DNA of 64,000 nt from Enterococcus haemoperoxidus ATCC BAA-382 (GCF_000407165.1 NZ_KE136480.1:62001-126000); one strand, 5' to 3'. Numbered from the stretch's first letter, positions 28,108-37,514 are shown. A program made the numbers and translations. The notes: generated from the sequence alone by a model not told the origin.

Positions 28108-28170
28108 CTATACGTGTCCAGTATTACCATAGCCAAGCACTTCATTCAACAAGTATAAAAGCGTTTCCAT
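28108..28170 (-). CDS. short peptide gene, candidate pheromone of the RNPP regulator
   Basis: ATG at 28170-28168 preceded by GGAGGGATAGAC, then 20 codons giving METLLYLLNEVLGYGNTGHV and a TAG stop. A stem-and-T-run terminator lies about 50 bases on. It is transcribed divergently from a regulator with the architecture of peptide-sensing RNPP proteins, 96 bases away. Ribosome binding site, terminator and position make a real gene likely. A signalling role is inference: the peptide has no lysine-rich signal sequence, but some known short pheromone precursors also lack one. Confidence 0.6.
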   Translation of the reverse strand: METLLYLLNEVLGYGNTGHV

Positions 28171-28207
28171 GTCTATCCCTCCAAAAAAATTAGTTGATTC
28201 CAAAAGA

Positions 28208-28225
28208 ATAATACCATACTATTAT
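28208..28225. promoter_or_regulatory. inverted repeat in the divergent promoter region
   Basis: ATAATA-ccatac-TATTAT lies between the divergent peptide gene and the RNPP regulator gene, near a TATAAT sequence (28238-28243) serving the regulator. It could be the regulator's operator; there is no direct evidence. Confidence 0.35.
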
Positions 28226-28266
28226 ATAAACTAGAACTATAATGCATAGACATAGAGGGGAAAAAT

Positions 28267-29112
28267 ATGAGAATCAAAGGAGACATCATCCGCACAGTCA
28301 GAAAACAAAAAAAGTTGTCGCAAGTAACTTTAGCCGCTGGAATTTGTACACAAGGAACTGTTAGTAATATTGAAAATAAAAATGTTTGTGATAGCCTTGA
28401 GATCCTTGATGCAATCTGTAAGAGATTAAATCTTAGTCTAGAAAGTGTCTTAGATGATAATGATGAAAAGAAGTTAACTTCTTTATTAAACCAAGTAGAA
28501 GAATTGTGTAATACATTTGAACATAAAAAAGCCCACTCATTGTTAAAAGAAACATCAATCAATGTGGCTGATTTTCAAAATAAAGAGTTAGAAGTACGCT
28601 GGTTCTATTTTATGGGAATCACTAATCTGCTCGGCTACAACAATACAACCGATAGTTTGTTTTATTTTTACAGAGCCGATGAACTTGGCGATTCAAATTC
28701 AATTTATGCAATTCTTTCAGTCAACAGCTTAGGAATTGTCTATGAAATGGCCGATGAGTTGGATAAAGCACAAGTTTATTACGAAAAATCCATTGATATG
28801 TTGAAAAAAATGACGATCAAAATGCCAATTGAAGCAACAAAAGTCTTCTTCAATACTGCGAAATTTTATTCTTTGATCAAAGATTATGCTGCAGCTTTTG
28901 ATTTATCGTCTCAAGGAATTGCCCTAAATAAAACCTATCAATCTTTGTATATGCTAGATCTCTTAGCTTACGAAGCAGCTTTTAATGAATTTATGAAGTC
29001 ACCAAATCTAAAAGCACCAGATTTTAATAGTGCAAAAGTTTTTGCAGCTTTCAATGACAATCAAAATTTATTAGCAGTTATCGCTAATGATGAAAAAACA
29101 TTGACTCGTTAG
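28267..29112 (+). CDS. RNPP-type (PlcR/Rgg-like) helix-turn-helix regulator with TPR domain
   Basis: A 281-residue regulator. The N-terminal XRE helix-turn-helix (about 4-60) reads GDIIRTVRKQKKLSQVTLA...TVSNIE; the rest is helical with TPR-like repeats such as SLGIVYEMADELDKAQVYYEKSIDML and TAKFYSLIKDYAAAFDLSSQGI. This is the layout of cytoplasmic peptide-binding RNPP proteins. GAGGGG precedes the ATG. The divergent 20-residue gene is the natural ligand candidate. The downstream LPMO and chitinase genes, after a terminator, are possible targets. Confidence 0.82.
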   Translation: MRIKGDIIRTVRKQKKLSQVTLAAGICTQGTVSNIENKNVCDSLEILDAICKRLNLSLESVLDDNDEKKLTSLLNQVEELCNTFEHKKAHSLLKETSINVADFQNKELEVRWFYFMGITNLLGYNNTTDSLFYFYRADELGDSNSIYAILSVNSLGIVYEMADELDKAQVYYEKSIDMLKKMTIKMPIEATKVFFNTAKFYSLIKDYAAAFDLSSQGIALNKTYQSLYMLDLLAYEAAFNEFMKSPNLKAPDFNSAKVFAAFNDNQNLLAVIANDEKTLTR

Positions 29113-29156
29113 ATTAATCGTTATTATAAAAACACTTTTGAGAGCATTGCAGTGAC

Positions 29157-29199
29157 CCCCAAAAGTTAGACCTGAAAATCTAACTTTTGGAGTTTTTTT
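29157..29199 (+). terminator. terminator of the RNPP regulator gene
   Basis: CCAAAAGTTAGA and TCTAACTTTTGG arms with an eight-base loop followed by AGTTTTTTT. Confidence 0.88.
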
Positions 29200-29337
29200 A
29201 TTTTATTCATAACAAACCACAACAGACAAACGCCTTCGTACAAAAGAACTTTTTTCACAAAAACTCTCACTAAATTATCATTTTGAAAATAGTTGCATAT
29301 CATTTGAATAATATAAAACAACATGTTACATTTACCA

Positions 29338-29352
29338 TTGTAAGCGCTACAA
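29338..29352. promoter_or_regulatory. probable cre site (CcpA operator) before the LPMO gene
   Basis: TTGTAAGCGCTACAA is a near-palindrome that matches the catabolite-responsive-element consensus at most positions (WTGNAARCG core intact). It lies 25 bases before the LPMO start codon, close to the ribosome binding site, where CcpA binding would repress. Carbon-catabolite control of chitin utilisation would be expected. Confidence 0.6.
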
Positions 29353-29376
29353 AAAATACTTTTAGGAGGATTCACA

Positions 29377-29961
29377 ATGAAAAAAACAATGCTCAAAACC
29401 GTTCTTACACTTAGTTTATTAGCAGGAGGTTTATTTGTTTCTTCTACGGTCACACATGCTCACGGGTATGTTTCATCGCCAGGAAGTCGCGCATACTTCG
29501 GCAGTAGTCAAGGTGGAAAAATAAATAAAAATGTTGGTCGTGCTGAATGGGAACCTCAAAGTATCGAAGCTACTAAGAATACATTTATTACAGGAAAACT
29601 AGCTAGTGCAGGCGTTAGCGGATTCGACCCATTAGATGTTCAGACAGCTGATCGTTGGTATAAATCTGATATTACAACAGGCCCTCTTGCAATCAACTGG
29701 ACGTTAACTGCCCGTCACAGAACTTCTACATGGGATTACTATATGACAAAACAAGGGTGGAACCCAAACCAGCCTTTAGATATTAAAAACTTCGATTTAA
29801 TCGGTCGTGTCGATGATAAAGCTGCGATTCCTGAAGCTTCTGTTAATCATACAATTACTGTTCCTAGCGATCGCAAAGGCTATCATGTGATTTATGCTGT
29901 TTGGAACGTTTACGACACAACAAATGCTTTTTATCAAGCAATCGATGTTAATGTAAAATAA
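29377..29961 (+). CDS. chitin-active lytic polysaccharide monooxygenase (AA10)
   Basis: A 194-residue secreted single-domain copper enzyme (formerly CBM33) that cleaves crystalline chitin oxidatively. The signal peptide ends THA, and cleavage after residue 28 leaves His29 as the mature N-terminus; His114 (ARHRTSTW) is the second histidine of the copper brace. TWDYYMTKQGWNP and the C-terminal VIYAVWNVYDTTNAFYQ are typical. It closely matches the known Enterococcus faecalis enzyme in length and histidine positions. AGGAGG precedes the ATG; the GH18 gene follows after 21 bases. Confidence 0.95.
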   Translation: MKKTMLKTVLTLSLLAGGLFVSSTVTHAHGYVSSPGSRAYFGSSQGGKINKNVGRAEWEPQSIEATKNTFITGKLASAGVSGFDPLDVQTADRWYKSDITTGPLAINWTLTARHRTSTWDYYMTKQGWNPNQPLDIKNFDLIGRVDDKAAIPEASVNHTITVPSDRKGYHVIYAVWNVYDTTNAFYQAIDVNVK

Positions 29962-29982
29962 CAACTGAAAGGAGCTAAATAC

Positions 29983-31032
29983 ATGAAAATCAAACAATTG
30001 ATCCCTGCTTTTTTACTACTTTCAGGTATTACTGCTGGTAGTTTATTTGCAACAACACCTGTTGAAGCCGCTGATTCTGCTAGTGAAATGGTCAGTGTAG
30101 CGAATAAAAAAGTTCTTGTCGGCTATTGGCATAATTGGGCTTCTAAAGGCAGAGATGGTTACAAACAAGGAACATCTGCAAATATTTCATTAGCAGACGT
30201 GAATAAAGCATATAATGTAGTACCCGTTTCATTCATGAAAAGTGACGGTGTCAACCGGATCCCAACATTCGCTCCATATAACAAAACAGATGCTGCTTTT
30301 CGTCAAGATGTGGCCCTGCTCAACAGTCAAGGTCGTGCTGTTTTGCTTGCGCTAGGTGGTGCTGATGCTCATATCCAATTAAAATCTGGAGATGAACAGG
30401 CTTTTGCTGATGAGATCATTCGTCAAGTAGAAACTTATGGTTTTGATGGACTGGACATTGATCTAGAACAGTCCGCTATTACAGCAGGTGATAACCAAAC
30501 GGTGATCCCAACTGCTTTGAAAAAAGTTAAAGAACATTACAAAGCCCAAGGGAAAAATTTCATCATCACAATGGCGCCTGAATTTCCTTACCTAAAACCA
30601 GGTGGTGCTTATGAAAAATACATTACTTCCTTAGAAGGTTATTATGACTACATTGCACCACAGTTATATAATCAAGGCGGCGATGGTGTTTGGGTGGATG
30701 AAATCAATAAATGGATTCCACAAAGCAACGATGCTTTGAAATATGAGTTTCTTTATTATATGTCTGACTCTATGATCCATGGTACAAGGACATTCTTAAA
30801 GATTCCAAATGACAAACTTGTTCTTGGACTTCCTGCCAATGTTGATGGTGCCGGTAGTGGCTATGTGATTGATCCAACGGCTGTCTATAAAGCGCTTGAT
30901 CAACTAGCTAAAGATGGAAATCCAATCAAAGGCTTGATGACTTGGTCTGCTAACTGGGATGTTGGCACCAACGTAAACGGCGTAGCTTACAACAATGAAT
31001 TTGCTACAAGATATGCACGAATTTTACAATAA
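29983..31032 (+). CDS. secreted GH18 chitinase
   Basis: A 349-residue glycoside hydrolase family 18 enzyme. A signal peptide ends near VEAAD (about residue 30). The catalytic signature GFDGLDIDLE ends in Glu162, with Asp158 and Asp160 completing DxxDxDxE. APQLYNQGG and the C-terminal LMTWSANWDVG complete the barrel. No chitin-binding domain is attached; the adjacent LPMO would open crystalline chitin for it. GAAAGGAG precedes the ATG. The gene pair order, LPMO then chitinase, is the known enterococcal one. Confidence 0.94.
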   Translation: MKIKQLIPAFLLLSGITAGSLFATTPVEAADSASEMVSVANKKVLVGYWHNWASKGRDGYKQGTSANISLADVNKAYNVVPVSFMKSDGVNRIPTFAPYNKTDAAFRQDVALLNSQGRAVLLALGGADAHIQLKSGDEQAFADEIIRQVETYGFDGLDIDLEQSAITAGDNQTVIPTALKKVKEHYKAQGKNFIITMAPEFPYLKPGGAYEKYITSLEGYYDYIAPQLYNQGGDGVWVDEINKWIPQSNDALKYEFLYYMSDSMIHGTRTFLKIPNDKLVLGLPANVDGAGSGYVIDPTAVYKALDQLAKDGNPIKGLMTWSANWDVGTNVNGVAYNNEFATRYARILQ

Positions 31033-31043
31033 GTAAATAAAAA

Positions 31044-31212
31044 AGAGCGCGAAACAAAACTAAAGAAAAGTTTTGTTTCGCGCTCTAAATCCGAATAAAC
31101 GGCGAGAAAAAAGCAGCTCCTTCGGAAATAAGCTGAAATTCTCAAAAATTTGAAAAGAAATTTTCGTGAATTCCCTCTTATTTCTCGGAGCTAAACGCTT
31201 TTGTCTCGGCCT
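31044..31212 (+). repeat. dispersed hairpin repeat, copy 2 (left edge of island)
   Basis: A perfect 18-bp stem (31044-31061 with 31069-31086, arm AGAGCGCGAAACAAAACT), then AAATCCGAATAAACGGCGAG and AAAAAAGCAGCTCC. A second long imperfect palindrome, GCTCC..CGGAAATAAG against CTTATTTCTCGGAGC (31116-31191), is followed by TAAACGCTTTTGTCTCGG. It terminates the chitinase operon. The same ordered blocks are in copy 3 (37335-37498), and the first part is in copies 1 and 4. Confidence 0.8.
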
Positions 31213-31221
31213 CTTTTTACT

Positions 31222-31845
31222 CTATTTCTTTTCTCCACTACTGACTAATACTTTACTGCTGTGCAACACATCAGTTGTATTTTTTGTTCGATAAACGCCC
31301 TCTTTTCTTAAATGATGGTAAATCGTTGAGGTAGAAATACCACAACGTTTTGAAATTTTTTCTGTTGGCATATCGGTGTTATGGTATAGCTCCAGCGCTT
31401 CATTAACTTGATTGACAAGTGGCGGGCGACCCAAAATAACACCGTTTTTTTTAGCTGCGCTCAACCCTGCTAAAACACGTTCACGAATCAACTCGGCTTC
31501 CATTTCAGCAAATGCTCCCATGATCGTAAAAAAGAATCGCCCCATTGGAGTAGAAGTATCTATGCTGTTTTCAATACTGACAAAATGAATATTTCGTCGA
31601 TCAAATTCTTCTAGTAAACCTAACAATTGCTTAGTTCCTCTAGCCAACCGATCTAGTTTAAAAATCACAAATGTATCGCCTGGTTTCAAAATTGTCAATG
31701 CTTTATTCAATTCGTTCCGAAAGCTTTTACGTCCACTTTCATATTCTTTGAAAATTTTATCGACACCATAATCTTTCAATGCTTGATATTGAGAATCAAA
31801 TTTTTGATAATGAGTGCTGACACGCATATAGCCAATAACTGCCAT
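31222..31845 (-). CDS. serine recombinase (resolvase/invertase family), left
   Basis: A 207-residue small serine recombinase. The catalytic serine lies in YMRVSTHYQKFDS (Ser10); conserved arginines are in KLDRLARG, and the E helix is MGRFFFTIMGAFAEMEAELIRERVLAGL. The C-terminal helix-turn-helix is KISKRCGISTSTIYHHLRKEG. I start at the ATG at 31845 after GGGGGAG; the frame continuing to 32001 is extra. It is roughly 70 percent identical by eye to the right-hand recombinase, which points the other way. Confidence 0.9.
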   Translation of the reverse strand: MAVIGYMRVSTHYQKFDSQYQALKDYGVDKIFKEYESGRKSFRNELNKALTILKPGDTFVIFKLDRLARGTKQLLGLLEEFDRRNIHFVSIENSIDTSTPMGRFFFTIMGAFAEMEAELIRERVLAGLSAAKKNGVILGRPPLVNQVNEALELYHNTDMPTEKISKRCGISTSTIYHHLRKEGVYRTKNTTDVLHSSKVLVSSGEKK

Positions 31846-32001
31846 TTTATTCTCCCCCTTATTCTCGAAGTTGAAACAGACATGCTTATTTCCGAAGTCT
31901 TCAAACCTTGATGATTTAGTACTTAAACCAGGACATAACACTTTGAGTTCTATAGCAGCCTCAAAAAGTCCGAATAAACGCTTTAACTGGATGCCGATCA
32001 T

Positions 32002-34146
32002 TTATTCTGCGATATTCATTGGATCAAAATAGATTGAATGATAATATCCTTCTAAAGCTAATAATTCTTGATGTGTTCCTTCTTCAACGATTCTTCCTTG
32101 ATCCATCACTATTATACGATCGAAATGTTTGATCGTATTTAAACGATGAGCCACAATGATGCAGGTAAAATCGTAGGTCTTTAAACGATTCATAATAAAG
32201 TTTTCCGAGATATTATCTAACGAACTTGTTGGCTCATCCATTAGGAGTAAGCTTGTTTCTTTTACCAATGCCCGCGCAATAGAAATACGTTGCATTTGCC
32301 CGCCAGATAAATTCATTCCACCTTCAGAAATCTGGGTTTCCAAGCCTAAAGGTAAATTCATGATAATTTCATCAACTCTTGAATCAAAAATTGCTTGTTC
32401 TACGCGATCATCTGTTGCATCTTCTTGATTCAAGACAATATTGTCATATAAAGAAGCGTTAAAAATCGTCGGCTTTTGATTAACAATGCTGATGCAGCTT
32501 TTTAATGAAGCATCATCGATTTGTTTTAGATCGATCGTATTGAATTTAATTTGTCCTGAAGTTGTATCGTATAACCCTGCTAGTAATTTTAAGAGTGTGC
32601 TCTTACCAGAACCACTTTTACCAACGATTGCGACTTTATCCCCACGTTCTATTTGGAAGGAAACAGAATGCAAGATATCTTCCTCGAAATAACTATATTT
32701 AAACGAAACATCTTCAACATCCACTGAATCGATTGTCGAAATTTTTTCCCCTTCGATCGCCAGGCGTGGATTGTCTTTAGCTTCTAAAATTTCATTTAAC
32801 TTGCCAAAATAAGAACGCAACAGTAAAAATTCTGTATAAGAATCAAAGACCGTCACGATCGGTGCAATAAATGCTCCTGATAACGCATTAAAGCTGATAA
32901 GTTCTCCCAATGTTACTTGACCTTTCGTAACTTGAAACAGCCCCACATAAATCAGCACGATCGGTAAAATAAATTGAATCGATGTTTGGATCGTTCTGAC
33001 CCAAGTTGAAAAACGATTCTTCTCTGCTCGCAACATGATCTGATTTTTGAATTCATTACGCCATTTCGTATAGAATTGATTCTCAGATCCAGATGACTTG
33101 ACCGTTTCCATCCCTTCAAATAATTCTACTAAAATACGCTGTACTTTAGATTGGGCAATCAGTTCTTTGTTGGTGATACTTTGTACTCGTTTGGAATTGA
33201 CGACTGAAATTGCCCCCATCGTAAATGCACCAAATATCGCGATCAACGTTAAATTCAATGACAGATTGACCATTAAAATCAGATAGATAAATACAAACAG
33301 AAAGTCCACCGAAATCGTCAACATTCGTTGACTCATGATTTGCTGGATTATCACACTAAGATTGGCTCTAAAAATCAAATCCCCAGTTGAACGGTTCACA
33401 AAAAATCGTAATGGTAAATGAATGATTTTTTTCATAAACGCTTTCATCAAAGTTAAATCGAATAGATTTTCCAAAACGATCAAAACTAAACCTCTAGCAA
33501 CTTGCAATAAATAATACGCAATAAATAGAATGATAATCGTTGAACCGATTTGAAAGATATTTGAAACGGCAATATTCGAATTATCAATGATTGTTTGGGT
33601 TAGTCTTGGGATTGCAATTGTCACCATTTGGATCAAAAGTGTTAAAGCAATAAATAGCGCAACTTTTGATTTTTGATCGCTTAAAATATCTTTTAAAATC
33701 GTCCAAGTTGCGTTTTTCTTTTTCTTTCGTTGTGTGATCGTAACATCAACATCTGTTAGAATCAACGCAATATTAGAGAAACTTGCTTGAAATTCGGCTC
33801 TTTTGATTTTTTTCCGTCCACTTGCTGGATCAAGGATCGTTGCTTCTTTTGCTGTTAATTTTTCTAGTACAACATAGTGCCGCTCTTCCCAGAAACAAAT
33901 TGTTGGTGTGGTTTGTTCCTCTAAGATTTCTAGATCTAACACTCGAATTGCTTTTGTTTCGATCCCGCGATCCAATAAAATTTGATTTAGATTGGTCAGT
34001 GTATTCCCACCTTTAGGAACACCGTACACATCGCGAAGATGGCTTAGCGTTACATTGTCATCATAATAGTTCAAAACCATTGCTGTACAAGCTAGCCCGC
34101 ATTCACTATGTTCACTTTGTTCAGTAAATGGCACTTTTTTAGTCAA
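32002..34146 (-). CDS. lanT: lanthipeptide transporter/leader protease (C39 peptidase-ABC exporter)
   Basis: A 714-residue bifunctional exporter. The N-terminal C39 cysteine protease has Cys16 in HSECGLACTAM and the catalytic His in ERHYVVLEKL (about residue 92) followed by the Asp-containing ATILDPASG. Six membrane helices follow (about 160-430). The ATPase has Walker A GKSGSGKST, signature LSGGQMQRISIARAL and Walker B LLMDEPTSSLD. It should cut the precursor after its Gly-Ser site and export the core. A TTG start follows AAGGGGG; lanM ends 12 bases upstream. Confidence 0.93.
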   Translation of the reverse strand: MTKKVPFTEQSEHSECGLACTAMVLNYYDDNVTLSHLRDVYGVPKGGNTLTNLNQILLDRGIETKAIRVLDLEILEEQTTPTICFWEERHYVVLEKLTAKEATILDPASGRKKIKRAEFQASFSNIALILTDVDVTITQRKKKKNATWTILKDILSDQKSKVALFIALTLLIQMVTIAIPRLTQTIIDNSNIAVSNIFQIGSTIIILFIAYYLLQVARGLVLIVLENLFDLTLMKAFMKKIIHLPLRFFVNRSTGDLIFRANLSVIIQQIMSQRMLTISVDFLFVFIYLILMVNLSLNLTLIAIFGAFTMGAISVVNSKRVQSITNKELIAQSKVQRILVELFEGMETVKSSGSENQFYTKWRNEFKNQIMLRAEKNRFSTWVRTIQTSIQFILPIVLIYVGLFQVTKGQVTLGELISFNALSGAFIAPIVTVFDSYTEFLLLRSYFGKLNEILEAKDNPRLAIEGEKISTIDSVDVEDVSFKYSYFEEDILHSVSFQIERGDKVAIVGKSGSGKSTLLKLLAGLYDTTSGQIKFNTIDLKQIDDASLKSCISIVNQKPTIFNASLYDNIVLNQEDATDDRVEQAIFDSRVDEIIMNLPLGLETQISEGGMNLSGGQMQRISIARALVKETSLLLMDEPTSSLDNISENFIMNRLKTYDFTCIIVAHRLNTIKHFDRIIVMDQGRIVEEGTHQELLALEGYYHSIYFDPMNIAE

Positions 34147-34158
34147 TCTGATTCCCCC

Positions 34159-37100
34159 TTATTCCATTGGTAATGCCAATGTTAGTATGTCTGCTGCCTG
34201 ATTGGCATCATGGATCCGTAAAAGTTGATGACCGATGCCTGACAAACCTGTAAATAACCCATATTTCGGAATTGTTGGCAGACCTTCAAAAATATAATTT
34301 CCTTCATGAATTTTCTGATACGCATTTTTTACTTTCATTTTGATATGTTCCTTTTGTTGTTGTGTTGCCCATGTTGTTTTTCCATACTCAATCAAGAATT
34401 CCAAATCGCCAAAATTTCCGTGACATAAGCAATCATCTCTTTTTTCCTGTTGAATCAATCGTTCTGCTGCAATTTGAACTTCTTCAGCCAAACGAGAATC
34501 TTCAAAACCACTCTTTAACAAATCTAAATACGCCAACCCAATTCCTGTTGAACCGTAACACCATAAATCATTGACCATTGGAGGTGTTGGTCGAAGATCT
34601 AGCCAGCCTTTTTGGACAGGATCAAAAGTCGTTCTTTCTTTGACTAAACATTTTTTGATCAATAGCGTGATTTCGGGATCTTTTTCAACTTTTAACAAAC
34701 TATTAGCCGCATGAATCACACCGGAATACCCATGAGCAAAACCGCCCTGCGTGATTTTAGTAAGATCTAAATCTAGAAGAAGTTGTTTAGCAAAGGCCAC
34801 GTATCTTTCTTTTTTTGTCACTTGATACAAATGAACAAATACTTTTATGATTGATGCGGTACCGCCATTCCAATCATAACTTTCAATTTTCTCTTTTTCG
34901 TAACTTGTCATATAGTGTGCAGCAATCGATTCAGCCGCTTTTAGTAGTTTAAGATTATGAGTGTAACTATAGCTATAAAGTAACGGATACACTGCGGCAA
35001 ATGAGCCATAGAAAGCTGAAACGCTGTCTACATAGTCTTCTTCAAGTTTCAATACTAATGCTTCTGCCAACTCGTATGGTTTTTGAAATTTCTGCTCGTT
35101 CGTAACATGATATAACTCACTAAAGTATAAATACATCCCGCTAATTCCGTCATAAAAATTTTCATTCATGACATTCACAACATAGTTATCAGGTGACGTT
35201 TCTTCAATATCTTTCCACGCAATCGACTCTTCCCCAAGAAATGCAGCATCAAGAACAGCTTCTCCAACTGCTAGCGCGCCATCCAAAAAGTTTACTTGAT
35301 GCGTCTGTTCTTTTAGTGGAATTGTTTTTTTCTGTAAATCGGTCGAATGATACAAACCAAACGAGGTTTTTAGGTAATCTAATTGTTGGTCTTCTTCTAT
35401 TTTTGAATAATTTTTTAGTCGCAACACTTCAAGGTCGATAGCTTTTTCTAGATACATATCTTTGATGATCTCACCCTGACTAGCAATCAGATCTTTTGTG
35501 CTTGTTGGATTAAAGAAAATCGGCACATCATGCTGCAACATATCACGTACTTCATAAGGAACAGGTTTTGAATTGGAATAACCGTGCATCCATAGATTTT
35601 CAAAGAGTTTTTCACGTTCGATATAATCGATCATACAGGTAGGATGTGTCGAGTAATCTAATAAATCACCATAACTTTGCGTTGTTTTGATCACATTACG
35701 AACTAGACAATCTGAAAATGTTTTTTCTGCTAAATGAGCCAATGTCTCCTTATTTTCCATAGCGAATGCTGAAAACTCTTTAAATCCTTCAATGATCGTG
35801 TCGATGTACGGGACAAAATCAACTTTCTCACCATTAAATAAAGGAATGTTTTCAGCTGCATCCGTGATATGTTCTTGGTACATAAATTGCATATTGACCG
35901 AATCGAAATTAATTAGTTTCAAGACCTTATAAGGTAATTTCTGTTCTCCACCGCTAAGAGCACTCAACTGAATTCCTTTTGTTGCCCCTTCCACATCTGC
36001 TTCTGCTCGTTCTTCAAACAAATAGATTGGCACTAAGCCACTCATAACGACAGATTCACCATTTTCCTGCATTACTTTCACGATTGCATTTTCACTGTCC
36101 GGCATTGGAAAATGATTTTGGATGATCGTTTCAAGATCGATCAAAACTGGATATTTTCCAAAGGCAAGAACATTTTCTAAGTGAAAATCATTCCCATTCA
36201 ATAAATAAACTAAAGCTACCGTTTGACCAAATTGACGGTAATAATGGGTGATTTCGTCTTGTGTTAAGCATTCTGAATAAATCAGGCGCTCTTCAAATGT
36301 ATAATTTTCTTTTACTATTTTTGTGGTTAAATAAAAATCAAATGCTGGTTCCATCGTATTGACTTCTTGTACAAAAGAATCAAACCGCGCACCAATCATC
36401 AAATTTTTAGGTTTATAAACAACATCGATTCCATTACCAAATGTTAGGATCGCTACCGATTTTCCTTGGTCATGCGAATCTCCCGCTCCCATTTTTAAGC
36501 CAGTTAAACAAATAGGTCTTTCGACTTGGAAAACTTGGTTTAGATCCGTTTCAGTTTCAGCAAGTGCTTGCATCAACTCTCGGAAATTAGCAAGCTGAAA
36601 ATCGATTGTTTCTGCGTAAAGTCTAGTTAAGACTGGGTAGTGATCAAAAAAATCAATCAGCTTTTCTCGTGTATCAAAACGATTGATCAAGTATTGTTTA
36701 AACCCTTCTTTTTCATCAAGTGATTCTGAAAAAGATATCTTTTCTTTTTCTACATGTAAGTCGTACACAAAAGTCCGTAATCCTATGTCCATAAAACGAT
36801 TGATCACTTCACCGATATAATCTGCTAAGGCGGTTGGATGAATCTTAAGTGTTGGAAATTCAGCTATTATTTGCTGTAATTGTTTCTCAAAGTAATCAAT
36901 ATGCAGACGTAGAGAATACGTAAAATTCGCCTTTTCCTCATCGAAAACATCTTCAGATAAGCGATCTTCTTGTGATAAAATCAGCTTCGTAGTCTGCACC
37001 CATTGCTCTTTAGAAATTATTGTAGCAATATACTCTTTTTCCTGTGTCGTTAATTCTTTTATTGCTAAACCGAAATCCTCTTCTGTTAACTCTAATGAGT

Positions 37101-37272
37101 CCAAAATCTCTTTGAATCGCTCATCCGTCACAGTCGTAGGACGCTTGCGCCATTTTTTATAATTTTCACGTTGATTTTCAGGACAGGTCATATGCTTTTG
37201 TTGATAATATTCTTTTAGAGCATCGTATCGTTGTCGGATCGATGTGCCTTTTGCTAGATTTTTAAGACTCAT
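34159..37272 (-). CDS. lanM: class II lanthipeptide synthetase LanM
   Basis: A 1037-residue bifunctional enzyme. The N-terminal dehydratase (about 120-600) has the kinase-like segments VVYKPKNLMIG and NGNDFHLENVLAFG...LIDLET, which phosphorylate and eliminate Ser/Thr. The C-terminal LanC-like cyclase (about 690-1037) has zinc ligands Cys905 in WCYG and Cys950-His951 in CHG, and the GLFTGLSGIGHQLLR end motif. All key residues appear present. AAAAGGAG precedes the ATG. Its substrate is almost surely the adjacent serine-rich precursor. Confidence 0.95.
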   Translation of the reverse strand: MSLKNLAKGTSIRQRYDALKEYYQQKHMTCPENQRENYKKWRKRPTTVTDERFKEILDSLELTEEDFGLAIKELTTQEKEYIATIISKEQWVQTTKLILSQEDRLSEDVFDEEKANFTYSLRLHIDYFEKQLQQIIAEFPTLKIHPTALADYIGEVINRFMDIGLRTFVYDLHVEKEKISFSESLDEKEGFKQYLINRFDTREKLIDFFDHYPVLTRLYAETIDFQLANFRELMQALAETETDLNQVFQVERPICLTGLKMGAGDSHDQGKSVAILTFGNGIDVVYKPKNLMIGARFDSFVQEVNTMEPAFDFYLTTKIVKENYTFEERLIYSECLTQDEITHYYRQFGQTVALVYLLNGNDFHLENVLAFGKYPVLIDLETIIQNHFPMPDSENAIVKVMQENGESVVMSGLVPIYLFEERAEADVEGATKGIQLSALSGGEQKLPYKVLKLINFDSVNMQFMYQEHITDAAENIPLFNGEKVDFVPYIDTIIEGFKEFSAFAMENKETLAHLAEKTFSDCLVRNVIKTTQSYGDLLDYSTHPTCMIDYIEREKLFENLWMHGYSNSKPVPYEVRDMLQHDVPIFFNPTSTKDLIASQGEIIKDMYLEKAIDLEVLRLKNYSKIEEDQQLDYLKTSFGLYHSTDLQKKTIPLKEQTHQVNFLDGALAVGEAVLDAAFLGEESIAWKDIEETSPDNYVVNVMNENFYDGISGMYLYFSELYHVTNEQKFQKPYELAEALVLKLEEDYVDSVSAFYGSFAAVYPLLYSYSYTHNLKLLKAAESIAAHYMTSYEKEKIESYDWNGGTASIIKVFVHLYQVTKKERYVAFAKQLLLDLDLTKITQGGFAHGYSGVIHAANSLLKVEKDPEITLLIKKCLVKERTTFDPVQKGWLDLRPTPPMVNDLWCYGSTGIGLAYLDLLKSGFEDSRLAEEVQIAAERLIQQEKRDDCLCHGNFGDLEFLIEYGKTTWATQQQKEHIKMKVKNAYQKIHEGNYIFEGLPTIPKYGLFTGLSGIGHQLLRIHDANQAADILTLALPME

Positions 37273-37334
37273 GTCAAACTCCTTTTCTCTTTTTATTTAT
37301 GTAAAATTTCTTTCGTTAAAAACAAGTATGGTTT

Positions 37335-37498
37335 AGACAAAAACGTTTAGCTCCGTTAAATAAGAAGGCCTTCATCGCTTAGAGGTTCAGCTCTTAGAAG
37401 TTGATATGATCTAAACAAAGTATAGTCTACTTTTTACCATCGTTTATTCGGATATAAAGCCCGAAACAAAACTGAATTTTAGTTTTGTCCCGGGCTCA
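37335..37498 (-). repeat. dispersed hairpin repeat, copy 3 (inverted), between lanA and lanM
   Basis: On the minus strand: stem AGCCCGGGACAAAACT / AGTTTTGTTTCGGGCT (37496-37458), then TATATCCGAATAAACG, a variable stretch, and finally CGGAGCTAAACGTTTTTGTCT (37355-37335). These blocks match copy 2 in order. It begins 16 bases after the lanA stop codon, so it likely terminates most lanA transcripts and lets few read into lanM, giving more precursor than enzyme. Confidence 0.75.
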
Positions 37499-37514
37499 AC
37501 TTGATTATTTTAGA

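Noticed and set aside
31846-32001. Longer N-terminus of the left recombinase
   Set aside because: The ATG at 31845 has GGGGGAG and matches the start of the right recombinase; the extra frame contains a fragment like the dispersed repeat (TCCGAATAAACG).
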